A DNA stretch of 64,000 nt from Embleya scabrispora DSM 41855 (GTDB lineage: Bacteria; Actinomycetota; Actinomycetes; Streptomycetales; Streptomycetaceae): positions 62,001 through 126,000 of the forward strand of contig NZ_KB889607.1 of NCBI RefSeq assembly GCF_000372745.1, read 5' to 3'. The notes below the pieces were generated by a model that made no database searches, had not been told where the DNA came from, and was given only the letters and a program-made list of their open reading frames with translations. The translations under genes and the position numbers were made by a program. Of the stretch, positions 19,433 to 27,975 are shown piece after piece; within the stretch, counting starts at the first letter, position 1; each line of letters starts with the position of its first letter.

Positions 19433-19459
19433 TGTCACAGCCGCTCGGGGTGTGCGGTC
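19433..19459 (+). promoter_or_regulatory. ECF41-like promoter before NmrA-type reductase
   Basis: TGTCACA at 19433-19439, a 16-base spacer, then GGTC at 19456-19459. The published ECF41 sigma-factor consensus is TGTCACA-N16-CGTC, so 10 of 11 positions match. It lies 52 bases before the reductase start. ECF41 targets are typically oxidoreductases, epimerases and carboxymuconolactone decarboxylases, which fits. No ECF41 sigma gene is in the window. Confidence 0.6.
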
Positions 19460-19510
19460 TTAGCTGTCGACCGGGCGACGACGAAGTCCCGGCAATCGGA
19501 AGGACCTGGC

Positions 19511-20260
19511 ATGAGGATCGTGGTCATCGGGGGTACCGGGCTGATCGGCTCGAAGCTCGTGACGAAGCTGGGCGAGCACGGACACGAGGCGGTCGCGGCC
19601 GCGCCGAACACCGGCGTGAACACCCTCACCGGCGAGGGGCTGGCCGAGGTGATGCAGGGCGCGTCCGTGGTCGTCGACGTGTCGAACTCCCCGTCCTTCG
19701 AGGACGCCGCGGTGCTGGAGTTCTTCACCACCTCCACCCGCAACCTGCTGGCCGCCGGGAGGGAGGCCGGTGTGGGCCACCACGTCGCGCTGTCGGTGGT
19801 GGGCAGCGAGCGGCGTCCCGACATCGGCTACTTCCGGGCGAAGATCGCCCAGGAGCAGCTGATCAGGGAGTCGTCCATCCCGTTCTCGATCGTGCACGCG
19901 ACGCAGTTCTTCGAGTTCGCCCGGCGGATCGCCGACGAGGCGACGACGGGCGACGAGGTCCACATCGCCCCGGTCGCCTTCCAGCCGATCGCGGGCGACG
20001 ACGTCGCGCGGTACGTGGGCAGGACCGCGGTGGGCACGCCGCTGAACCGGACGATCGAGATCGCCGGCCCCACCCGGTACCGGATGGACGAGTTCTTCCG
20101 GGAGGCCCTCGCGACCTGGGGCGATGCGCGCCGGGTGGTCACCGACCCGCACGCGCACTACTTCGGTGCCGAACCCGACGAGTCCACGCTCGTGCCGGGT
20201 GACGGCGCCGTCCTCGGCGAGATCACCTACAAGGACTGGCTGCAGGCGTCCGGCGCCTAG
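19511..20260 (+). CDS. NmrA-like NAD(P)-binding oxidoreductase
   Basis: A 249-residue atypical SDR beginning MRIVVIGGTGLIGSKLVTKL with the GGTGLIG dinucleotide motif. HHVALSVVGSERRPDIGYFRAKIAQEQLI follows, where Tyr and Lys of the active site are in YFRAK. The substrate domain ends FREALATWGDARRVV and YKDWLQAS. Members act on small carbonyl compounds or quinones or only bind NADP. The gene stands alone, preceded by an ECF41-like promoter and followed by a very strong hairpin, so it is a single-gene unit. Confidence 0.9.
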   Translation: MRIVVIGGTGLIGSKLVTKLGEHGHEAVAAAPNTGVNTLTGEGLAEVMQGASVVVDVSNSPSFEDAAVLEFFTTSTRNLLAAGREAGVGHHVALSVVGSERRPDIGYFRAKIAQEQLIRESSIPFSIVHATQFFEFARRIADEATTGDEVHIAPVAFQPIAGDDVARYVGRTAVGTPLNRTIEIAGPTRYRMDEFFREALATWGDARRVVTDPHAHYFGAEPDESTLVPGDGAVLGEITYKDWLQASGA

Positions 20261-20278
20261 GGCCCGGGACACCCGTGC

Positions 20279-20330
20279 CGACGCCGGGGGATGCGGCGGA
20301 GCCGTCCACGCGCCGCATCCCCCGGCGTCG
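20279..20330. terminator. strong terminator hairpin, 20-base perfect stem
   Basis: Bases 20279-20298 pair without mismatch with 20311-20330 around a 12-base loop, 19 bases past the stop of the reductase gene. Confidence 0.85.
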
Positions 20331-20552
20331 ACCTCTTGCGCGTCGCGTCGGCGCACGGCTTCGAATCGGCGTCCGACCGCCGAGGACACGGCGCCGCAGA
20401 CCCGGGGAAGGGTCCGCCATGACCGCCGTGGCGACGGGAGCCGAGTTCCGGTCGGCGCGGTCCGAGATGTGGACGGCGTGCACGGTCGGCCGACGTCCCG
20501 GCCGTCCGCGCCGGTGAGAACCAGCCCTTCGATCGGTGAAACGAGAGCAGCT

Positions 20553-20744
20553 GTGAATCATTCGGCACAACAGCGACCCGAAGGCGTTCCCATCGCGGCG
20601 GCGCGGATCGGCACGCTCGAAGATCTGCGCGAACACCTCCAATGGGCAATCGAGTTGGAGCACGCGACCCTGCCGCCGTACCTGTGCGCCCTCGCGAGGT
20701 GCACCGCGCGGACGAAAGGCCCCTGGAGCCCCGTAACCGGATGA
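20553..20744 (+). pseudogene. truncated ferritin-like domain protein
   Basis: The GTG at 20553 opens a 63-codon frame with GTLEDLREHLQWAIELEHATLPPYLCALARCT. This is the start of ferritin-like proteins that carry a diiron helical bundle, normally over 200 residues. After CALA the sequence departs from the family and stops. The break falls directly against a CDGSH iron-sulfur tail, so a deletion probably removed the rest of this gene and the front of the next. Confidence 0.65.
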
Positions 20745-20854
20745 CCCTGTGCCGATGCGGCCACTCCTCCGGCAAACCGTTGTGCGACGGAACCCACCGG
20801 GCGATCGGCTTCCACGAGGAGCCGACCACCGCGGAGAAGGAAGAGACACCGTGA
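20741..20854 (+). pseudogene. CDGSH iron-sulfur domain remnant
   Basis: A 37-codon frame starting at the ATG that overlaps the ferritin-like stop as ATGA. It keeps the complete 2Fe-2S binding motif CRCGHSSGKPLCDGTH. Complete CDGSH proteins are about twice as long, and the residues before the ATG in the same frame (DERPLEPRNR) still look like the family, so this is more likely the tail of a truncated gene than a new start. The metal site itself is intact, so a short functional product cannot be excluded. Confidence 0.6.
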
Positions 20855-20875
20855 CCCTCATGGCCCGGCGGCGGA

Positions 20876-22423
20876 TCAGCCGAGCGGCGCGGGCGCTCCG
20901 CCGCGTAGCCGTTCCAGGTCCGAGGCACGTACCTGGATGACGAACAGGGCGATCACCGCGGCGATCACCGCGAAGACGGCGGCCGTCACGAAGGCAGCGG
21001 AGATCCCGGTGGTCAGGATCTGGTGGCTCCAAGGGGCAGGTAGGTCGCCGGTGCGTTCGAAGGCGGCCCGCTCCGCCGGGGTGGCCTGGGCGAGGAAGGC
21101 GGGGACCTGGTCCTTGGCCTCGTTGCGATTGGCGGTGCCGAAGACGGTGACCAGGATGGACAGGCCGAGGGAACCGCCCACCTGTTGGGTGGCGTTGAGC
21201 AGGCCCGAGGCGGCACCCGTTTCGTGGACGGCGACGCCGGAGACGGCCATCAGGGTCAACGACACGAATTGCATGCCCATGCCGACGCCGAAGACCAGCG
21301 TCGGGCCCAGGATGCTGCCGGCGTACGTGCTGTGCACGTCGGTACGCGTCAGCCAGGCGAGGCCGGCCGCCGCGAGGAGGGCGCCGACGACCATGAAGGG
21401 TTTGGGTCCGTAGCGCGGCAGCAGTTGCGATGTGGCACCGGCGCCGAGCGCGATCACCGCGCTGATCGGGAGGAAGGCCAGACCGGCCTCGATCGGACTG
21501 AAGCCGAGGACGTCCTGAACGAACAGGGTCAGGAAGAAGAACATCCCGAAGATCGCCGCGGCCAGGCACAACATGATGCCGTACGTGCCCGCTCGGTTGC
21601 GGTCCGCGAACATCGCCAGCGGAGTGATCGGCTGCCTGGATTTGCGCTCGATGGAGAGGAACACCGCCAGCAGGACGATGGCCGTCGCGAACGCGGCGAT
21701 GGTCAGGCTGTCCCGCCAGCCCTCCTGGGCGGCCCGGATGAAGCCGTACACGAGCGAGCCGATGCCCAGCGTGGAGGTGAGTGCGCCGAGCAGGTCGAAG
21801 TGGCCGGGATGGCGCTCGGACTCCCTGATGTAGCGCGGCGTGGCCAGCGCGATGAGCACGCCGATGGGCACGTTGACGAAGAACACCCACCGCCAGTCGA
21901 GCCATTCGACCAGGATGCCGCCGGCCAGCAGCCCGATCGCCCCGCCGCCGGCGGAAACCGCCGCGAAGACGCCGAAGGCCCGGTTGCGGGCCGGGCCCTC
22001 GGCGAAGGTCGTGGTGATCAGGGCGAGTGCGGTCGGGGAGGCGATGGCGCCACCGACGCCTTGCAGCGCCCGGGCGGCGAGCAGTTGCGGCGCGCTCTGG
22101 GCGAGTCCGCCGAGTAGAGAGGCGATCACGAACAGCAACACGCCGAAGATGAACACCCGCCTGCGGCCCAGGATGTCTCCCACCCGCCCGCCGAGCAGCA
22201 GCAGACCACCGAAGGTGAGCGTGTACGCGTTGAGCACCCAGGACAGGCTGGTGGTGGAGAACTCCAACGAGCGCTGGATGTGTGGCAGCGCGATGTTCAC
22301 GATGGTGATGTCCAGAACCACCATCAGCTGACACGAGGCGATCACCGCGAGCGCGGCGGCGTTCCCGCCGCTGCTTTTCGGTCCGTCGGCGGTCTGCGAG
22401 GGTGTCGCGTGAGGATTCGCCAT
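20876..22423 (-). CDS. MFS drug exporter, DHA2 (14-helix) family
   Basis: A 515-residue proton-driven efflux protein. It has the DHA2 signature in the first helix (QLMVVLDITIVNIALPHIQRSL), motif A region GGRVGDILGRRRVFIFG, and motif C-like AVSAGGGAIGLLAGGIL, with about 14 hydrophobic segments. The start at 22423 (MANPHATPSQ) is chosen; the long upstream extension is not family-like. Nearest leftward neighbours are remnants, and no regulator is adjacent, so its substrate is unknown. Confidence 0.92.
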   Translation of the reverse strand: MANPHATPSQTADGPKSSGGNAAALAVIASCQLMVVLDITIVNIALPHIQRSLEFSTTSLSWVLNAYTLTFGGLLLLGGRVGDILGRRRVFIFGVLLFVIASLLGGLAQSAPQLLAARALQGVGGAIASPTALALITTTFAEGPARNRAFGVFAAVSAGGGAIGLLAGGILVEWLDWRWVFFVNVPIGVLIALATPRYIRESERHPGHFDLLGALTSTLGIGSLVYGFIRAAQEGWRDSLTIAAFATAIVLLAVFLSIERKSRQPITPLAMFADRNRAGTYGIMLCLAAAIFGMFFFLTLFVQDVLGFSPIEAGLAFLPISAVIALGAGATSQLLPRYGPKPFMVVGALLAAAGLAWLTRTDVHSTYAGSILGPTLVFGVGMGMQFVSLTLMAVSGVAVHETGAASGLLNATQQVGGSLGLSILVTVFGTANRNEAKDQVPAFLAQATPAERAAFERTGDLPAPWSHQILTTGISAAFVTAAVFAVIAAVIALFVIQVRASDLERLRGGAPAPLG

Positions 22424-22595
22424 GATGGGTCCCGCGGTTGCCGAGAGCCACGCCACGTGGCGCCGTCCGGCGGAAATCGACGGTGCCGGGCCGATCCGGT
22501 GCGGTTCGGCGGTCCCCGACGATCCGGCGTGCGCAAGCGGTCCCCGGCGGTTGGGCGGTGGCGCGCCCGGCCGGGCGAGTCCGCTCACTCGTTCG

Positions 22596-22675
22596 ACCGT
22601 AAGCCCGGACCGGAGCCGGTACCACTCGGGCGCTGGTCCCACGCGCCGAAGGACGCGGTCGGGTCCGGGCTTACG
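22596..22675. repeat. 14-base perfect inverted repeat, about 52-base spacer
   Basis: CGTAAGCCCGGACC (near 22596-22609) and its reverse complement (22662-22675) flank a 52-base insert in the gap between the MFS gene and the hydrolase. It could be a long-loop terminator of the hydrolase or a small mobile-element trace. No coding potential lies inside. Confidence 0.5.
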
Positions 22676-22705
22676 AAGGCGATCCGCAGGCGGCTCGGTC
22701 GCGGG

Positions 22706-24037
22706 TCAGGCCGTCTTCGGTGTGGCGCGTACGCCCATGTGAACGTACCGCGAGCCGTCGGCGAGTTCGTAGAAGACCACGCTGTCCCACAGCGGGCTGC
22801 CCTCGCGGCGACCCACGAACGTGGTCGCGTCGACGGGTATCAGGTCCCAGTCCATCGGCGGCGAGATGTCGGCCAGCGCGCCGGTGACCTCGATGTGCAG
22901 GTGCAGCTTGCCGTCGTCGTTGACGCTCACCGTGGAGAGGCAGCCCACGCGCTCGTACGTCCCGACGTGCCCCGCGACGTCCACGTCCACCGGCGTCTCG
23001 GGCGGGCCGAGCAGCTCCGGCATCTCGACGTCCGCGAGCGCGGCGAACAGCTCGCGGCCCAGATCGCGCTGAATCGCGCCGGACTCGCCGCCGTTGACCA
23101 GCAGGCAGATCACCGTGCCGGTGTCCGGCATGACCCAGAGCATCGCGGACTGGCCGATGGTGTTGCCCGCGTGCATGATCACCCGGTGCCCGGCCCACTC
23201 GTCGAGGATCCAGCCGATCCCCCACTCCGGCGCGAGCGTGTACGGGTTCGGCAGACGCACCTGCGGCGCGGTCATCGCGCCCGGGGCGGCCAGCAGTTCG
23301 GTGCCCAGGTGGGCCCGGCCGAACGCCACCACGTCGCTCGCCCGCGCGCAGATCAGCCCGGCCGGCCCCATCGCCCGCGGCAGGCCCCACACCGGGGTCG
23401 GGTTGCCGTCCTCGACATGCCCCGTCGCCGCGCTGAAGCGCAGCACGTCCTCCGGCAGCGTCCAGGTGTGGGTCAGGCCCAGGGGTTCGCATATCTGCTC
23501 GCGCAGCGCCTCGTCCCAGGACTTGCCGGTGAGCCGCTCGATGATCCGCCCCGCGATCACGAAGCCGGAGTTGCAGTACGAGAACGACTCGCCGATCGGG
23601 TGGTTCTGGGTCAGCTCGGCACAGGCCGCGACGTACTTCTCCAGACAGTCGTCGCCGCGTCCGGTGTCCAGGAACAGGTCGCCGTCGATGCCGGAGGTGT
23701 GCGTCAGCAGGTGCCGCACGGTCACCGTCTTGGTCACCTCGGCATCGGCGACCTTGAACTCGGGCAGCAGGTCGACGACCGGCGTGTCCAGCGTGAGCCG
23801 GCCCTGTTCGGCGAGCAGCATCAGCTGGGTCGCCGTCCAGACCTTGGACACCGAGCCGATCTGGAACAGTGAGTCGGTGGAGACCGGCGTCCCGGTGTCC
23901 TTGTTGAGCACTCCGGCGGCGAAGGAGTGCACCTCACCCTCGTGCAGGAAAGCCAGGCTCGCGCCCGGCACCTCGTATTCGGCGATCAGCTCGGCGAGGC
24001 GGGCATTCCAGTACGCGGGTTCGACGATTGCGGTCAT
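22706..24037 (-). CDS. serine hydrolase of the beta-lactamase class C/esterase fold
   Basis: A 443-residue protein with the SxxK motif in QIGSVSKVWTA (nucleophile Ser and Lys), the Tyr motif in SFSYCNSGF, and HAGNTIGQ at the place of the KTG-like element. A C-terminal beta-barrel extension (about 340-440) resembles that of D-aminopeptidases or EstB-like esterases. There is no signal peptide, so it is cytoplasmic, arguing against antibiotic hydrolysis in the envelope. It starts MTAIVEPAYWNARLAEL. It stands alone on its strand between the kinase-HTH fusion and the MFS exporter. Confidence 0.9.
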   Translation of the reverse strand: MTAIVEPAYWNARLAELIAEYEVPGASLAFLHEGEVHSFAAGVLNKDTGTPVSTDSLFQIGSVSKVWTATQLMLLAEQGRLTLDTPVVDLLPEFKVADAEVTKTVTVRHLLTHTSGIDGDLFLDTGRGDDCLEKYVAACAELTQNHPIGESFSYCNSGFVIAGRIIERLTGKSWDEALREQICEPLGLTHTWTLPEDVLRFSAATGHVEDGNPTPVWGLPRAMGPAGLICARASDVVAFGRAHLGTELLAAPGAMTAPQVRLPNPYTLAPEWGIGWILDEWAGHRVIMHAGNTIGQSAMLWVMPDTGTVICLLVNGGESGAIQRDLGRELFAALADVEMPELLGPPETPVDVDVAGHVGTYERVGCLSTVSVNDDGKLHLHIEVTGALADISPPMDWDLIPVDATTFVGRREGSPLWDSVVFYELADGSRYVHMGVRATPKTA

Positions 24038-24195
24038 GGGACCTCTTTCGCAGGTGGGCCGGGCGGGTGTACCGGCACGCTACGCCGACCGGGCGCTCCG
24101 GCTCATGGCCGTGACGACGAACCCCGGAGCCACCCTTGGTGCGAACGCACAAGTGGCCGCACAACCACGGGCACACCGCCACCAACCCGTCGGCG

Positions 24196-25776
24196 TCAGC
24201 GCGCCGCGGTGGTGTGGCCGACCCGCACCAGGCCGGTTTCGTAGGCCATCACCACGGCCTGGGCGCGATCCCGAAGCGCCAGCTTGCCCAGCAGCTCGCT
24301 CTCGTACCGCTCGACCGCCGCGCCGTCCACCCGCATCGCGTGGGCGATCTCGCCGGTCGCCTTGCCCGCGGCAACCAGGCGCAGCACCTCGATCTCGACC
24401 GGGCTCAGGCGGGTGAGAGCGGCGGGAACGGCCCCGACCACCGGCTTCCCGACCGACTCCGCCACCGACCTGCCCACCGGCTCCCCCGCCGACCCGGCGT
24501 CCGCCCCCGCGATCGGCTCCACGGCCGACTCCACCGTCGACACCGGGCGGCTCGTCACCGGAATGCTCGCCGCGACCCGGAATCCGCCGCCCGCGACATG
24601 CCCGGCCTCGAACGCCCCGCCGTGCACGGCCACCCGCTCGCGCATCCCGAGCAGCCCGTGCCCGCCGCCGGTCATCGCGTAGCCGGAGCCGACCCGGTCG
24701 CCGCCGCCGTCGTCGCGGATCTCGATGGCGACCGCATCCGGCAGGTACTCCAGCCGCACCAGCGCCATGGCCGCGCTGCCGGCGTGTTTGCGGGCGTTGG
24801 TGAGTGCCTCCTGGGTGATCCGGTACAGCGCGAGCCCGACCGGCAGCGACAACTCGCGGCGCGTGCCGGCCACCTGGAGCTCGGTCGGGAGGCCGGCCAG
24901 GCAGGATTCGGCGATCAGCCGGTCGAGGTCGTCGACGCCGGGCTGCGGAGCCGACGGCGCGGTTTCCGGATCCTTGTCGCTGCGCAGTACGCCGAGCAGC
25001 TGGCGCATCTCGTCGAGCGCGAGCCGGCCCGATGCCTCCAACGTGAGCAGCGCGCCGCGCGCGCCGTCGAGGTCGCGTTCGAGACTGGCCCGGGCGCCGC
25101 CGGACATCAAATGCATCGTGGTGATGTGGTGCGCCACGATGTCGTGCAGCTCGCGGGCGATCCGCCGGCGCTCCTCGGTCAGCGCCCGCTCGGCCAGCAG
25201 CTCCCGGTTGACCTCGACCTGGTCCTGCCAGTGCCGCACCGCCGCGCTCGCGCCCACGACCAACGCGGTCGCCACGAGGTCGCCGCTGATGCTGTAGAAG
25301 AGCGGCACGTCCGCGTCGCGGTAGCCGGAGGTCTGGGCGGCCATGGTGAGCACCGCGGCCGCGGCGATCGTCCTGGGCCGACAGGACAGCCCGACGGTGT
25401 ACAGCGCGATCGCCAACGTGAAGCCGAAACGCTGCCCGATGTCGCTGGACAGGTTCAATCCCACCTGGAGGACGAGCACCAGCAGCAGCACCCGGACCGG
25501 GGCGCGCCGACGCGCGATCAGGCACAGTGCCGACGCGACCAGGAACGCGATGTTGCCCGCGGTCTCGCCGGGGCCGGGACCGCGGACGGTGACCGCGTAG
25601 CCGAGCAGGTCGACGGCCATCGCCACGAGCACGACCAGGACGTCCGCCCGATTGCGGCCCCGGAAGACCCGACGCGCACGGGACGACCCGAATGCTCCCG
25701 CGGAATCCGTGGCGGGCAGATCACGACCGGTGATCGCCTTGCCGAGCGTGGCCATGGACTTGGGCACGAAGCCCAT
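24196..25776 (-). CDS. NarL-type histidine kinase fused to LuxR/GerE HTH
   Basis: A 526-residue protein. The ATG at 25776 has AAGGAGG 6 bases upstream. Order: four or five membrane helices (about 45-180), HisKA_3 dimerisation helix with phospho-His in RELHDIVAHHITTMHLM, HATPase with ITQEALTNARKHA and GGGHGLLGMRERVAVHGG, a Val/Ala/Ser linker, then LTRLSPVEIEVLRLVAAGKATGEIA-type HTH ending RDRAQAVVMAYETGLVRVG. Normally the HTH belongs to a separate response regulator with a receiver domain, which is missing here. The recognition helix is atypical (DGAAVERYESELL instead of TVKTHVS-type), so DNA binding may be weak. No receiver gene is nearby. Confidence 0.92.
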   Translation of the reverse strand: MGFVPKSMATLGKAITGRDLPATDSAGAFGSSRARRVFRGRNRADVLVVLVAMAVDLLGYAVTVRGPGPGETAGNIAFLVASALCLIARRRAPVRVLLLVLVLQVGLNLSSDIGQRFGFTLAIALYTVGLSCRPRTIAAAAVLTMAAQTSGYRDADVPLFYSISGDLVATALVVGASAAVRHWQDQVEVNRELLAERALTEERRRIARELHDIVAHHITTMHLMSGGARASLERDLDGARGALLTLEASGRLALDEMRQLLGVLRSDKDPETAPSAPQPGVDDLDRLIAESCLAGLPTELQVAGTRRELSLPVGLALYRITQEALTNARKHAGSAAMALVRLEYLPDAVAIEIRDDGGGDRVGSGYAMTGGGHGLLGMRERVAVHGGAFEAGHVAGGGFRVAASIPVTSRPVSTVESAVEPIAGADAGSAGEPVGRSVAESVGKPVVGAVPAALTRLSPVEIEVLRLVAAGKATGEIAHAMRVDGAAVERYESELLGKLALRDRAQAVVMAYETGLVRVGHTTAAR

Positions 25777-25989
25777 CCAGGGCCTCCTTCCATGGAGAAC
25801 GGCGTGCCAGTATTCCACCGCGACGATCATTGGTCGAAGCGGGCGAATCGACCACCACCGACGCGCCGGATCCCGCTCGGCATCGGCCCCGACGCGCCGG
25901 CCCCCGGTGGCAACCGGCCCAGCCGCTCAGCCCCCGCCGTCCCCCGCGCCATCCCCGTACAGTCCACGCTTGGCCGCCCCGACCGGGTC

Positions 25990-27113
25990 CGTCCCCGCCG
26001 TGCTCGTCGCCGCGAAGCGCATGGTCGCCCTCGTACGCCTCGCCGGCTCGCGCGCCGAACGACTCGGCGAAGCGCGCCTGGACCTGGTCGGCGGTGGCGT
26101 TCGCGTACATGTCGTCGGCGCCGAACGCGAAGCCGGCCTCGTCGGCCGTCCAGCCCAGCAGGATGTCCGGCTCTCCATCCCCCGCCGATCGGCCTCCGCT
26201 CGGTCGGCCGCCCCGTCGATCAGCGCCGCCAGCGCATGCCGGGTCATGGTCGAGCCGTCGATCAGCGGTACGAACGGCACCGGCCACCGGCCCCAGCGGG
26301 CCTGCACGCCGAACATCGCGATCGTGGCCTCGACCAGCCGCTCCCACGGCAGCGCGCGCAGTTGCGCGATGTCGGCGACGCCGGCCACGTCCAGCAGCGC
26401 GGCCGTGGTGCGCAGCGACTGCGCCCGATCGGGTGTGGCCACGCCGAACGGTGGGCTCTGCAGGATCGCGCGCCGAAAGAGGCCGCGTCCTTCGGGGTGC
26501 ACGGCCGGCGCCGCCGTGGAGAAGGCACCGCCCGATTGGCCGGCGACGGTGACGTCGTCCGGGTCGCCGCCGAAGGCCGCGATGTTCTCCCTGACCCAGC
26601 GCAACGCGGCGAGCTGATCGGTCGGCCAGAAGTTGCCGCACTCCTCCTCGGCGCCGACGCAGAGGTAGCCCAGCGCGCCGATCCGGTAGGAGATGCTCAC
26701 CACGACCAGGTCGCCGTCGCGCGCGAAGGTGTCTCCCGCGTAGATCGGCAGCGTGCCGGAGCCGCTGACGAAGCCGCCGCCGTGGATCCAGACCAGGACC
26801 GGGCGTCGGGCGTCGTCCGGCCCGGCGTCCAGACGTTGAGCGTGAGGCAGTCCTCGTCGAACGGCGGTGCGCCGTGGCCGCCGAGGACCGCGTCGGCGCG
26901 CCCGATCTGCGGCGCGCTCGGTCCGTACCGGGCCGCGTCCCGCACGCCGTGCCGACCCGGATGCGGCCGGGCCGGTCGCCGGCGCAGGTCGCCGACCGGG
27001 GCAGCCGCGTACGGGATGCCGCGAAAGACCGCGAGGCCGTTCTCGGTGCGACCGCGCAGCGTGCCGGCGGTCGGCTTCACCACGGGATCGCGGTCGCCCC
27101 GGCCCGGGGTCAC
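25990..27113 (-). pseudogene. frameshifted, truncated type B carboxylesterase
   Basis: The GTG at 27113 overlaps the stop of the maleate isomerase gene (GTGA). The first frame gives AGTLRGRTENGLAVFRGIPYA and EDCLTLNVWTPG. Near 26820 the frame shifts to VLVWIHGGGFVSGSG and VVSISYRIGALGYL, with the catalytic-Ser elbow VAGQSGGA (GQSGG in place of the usual GESAG). Near 26185 it shifts again to ILLGWTADEAGFAFGADDMY. The last 150 or so residues, including the His region, are missing. It would have hydrolysed an ester or amide substrate for the operon. Confidence 0.75.
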
Positions 27114-27925
27114 GTCACCGAGCCCTGGTCGGCCGAGGCGCCGTCCGGGAATGCGGCCAGGGGCGCGTCCGCGAACTTCCCGGACAGCAGGTGTCCGGCG
27201 CCCGGCGCGAAGGCCGGCAGGTCCAGCGCGCGGAGCATCTGGTGCACGGTGCACACCGCGGCCGAGACGACCGGCTTGCCCAGCCGCTGCTCGGCCTCCT
27301 CGATCGCGGCCAGCGATGGCATCTGCACGCACGCGGAGAGCACCACCGCGTCCGCGTCCGCGTGTTCGAGCCGCTCGGCGATGCCCGGCAGGCGCAGCGG
27401 GTCGTGCGCGGCCACATCGAGGTTGTCCGGGATCTCCAGCGCCTCGAAGTCGAGCACCTCGATCCCTTCGTGGCCCAGGTACTCCACGACGGTGCGGGTC
27501 AGCGGCAGCATGTACGGCGCGACCAGGGCGACCTTGCGCGCGCCGATCGTGTGCAGCCCGTGCACGAGCGCGCCGGCGCTGGTGACCACCGGCGCCGGCG
27601 CGCCGTTCTCGACGGTGCGGCTGTGCAGTCGTTCCTCAGAGACCCGGTGGTAGCCCAGGCCCATGCTCATGATCGCCACGAGGCACGCGTAGCCGAGCAC
27701 GTCCACGCGCGCGTCGGAGAGTTCGACGGCGCAGCGGTCGGAGTCGGCGTCCATCGCCTTGAGTTGCTCGGGGGTGACGTGTGTCATCCGCATCCTGCTG
27801 GAGTGGAACGTGAAGCGCTCCGGCGCGACCGTCTCGCGCGCCCGCAGGATCGCGGGTACCTCGGTTTCCATCGTGACGTTCGAGCTCGGCACGATCTGGC
27901 CGATGCGGTAGGGGTGTTGGCGCAC
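27110..27925 (-). CDS. maleate cis-trans isomerase
   Basis: A 271-residue member of the Asp/Glu racemase superfamily. It converts maleate to fumarate through two active-site cysteines, seen in VLGYACLVAIM and VLSACVQMPS. The N-terminal IGQIVPSSNVTMETEVPAIL and FTFHSSRMRMTHVTPEQL are very close to maleate isomerases of nicotinate and gentisate pathways. The GTG at 27925 has AGGAGG 6 bases upstream. It follows the FAH-family hydrolase by 50 bases, which would supply its substrate. Confidence 0.9.
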   Translation of the reverse strand: MRQHPYRIGQIVPSSNVTMETEVPAILRARETVAPERFTFHSSRMRMTHVTPEQLKAMDADSDRCAVELSDARVDVLGYACLVAIMSMGLGYHRVSEERLHSRTVENGAPAPVVTSAGALVHGLHTIGARKVALVAPYMLPLTRTVVEYLGHEGIEVLDFEALEIPDNLDVAAHDPLRLPGIAERLEHADADAVVLSACVQMPSLAAIEEAEQRLGKPVVSAAVCTVHQMLRALDLPAFAPGAGHLLSGKFADAPLAAFPDGASADQGSVT

Positions 27926-27975
27926 GGAGGTCCTCCTGCTGAATACCGGAAACGAGAGTGGGGACGAGCCGCGCG

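Noticed and set aside
20419-20517. Possible 32-residue peptide gene before the ferritin-like remnant
   Set aside because: No ribosome site, Arg-rich random composition and no conservation that I can recognise.
22706-24037. Antibiotic-resistance beta-lactamase
   Set aside because: Although it has SxxK, it lacks a signal peptide and carries a C-terminal barrel typical of esterases/aminopeptidases, so a resistance call is not supported.
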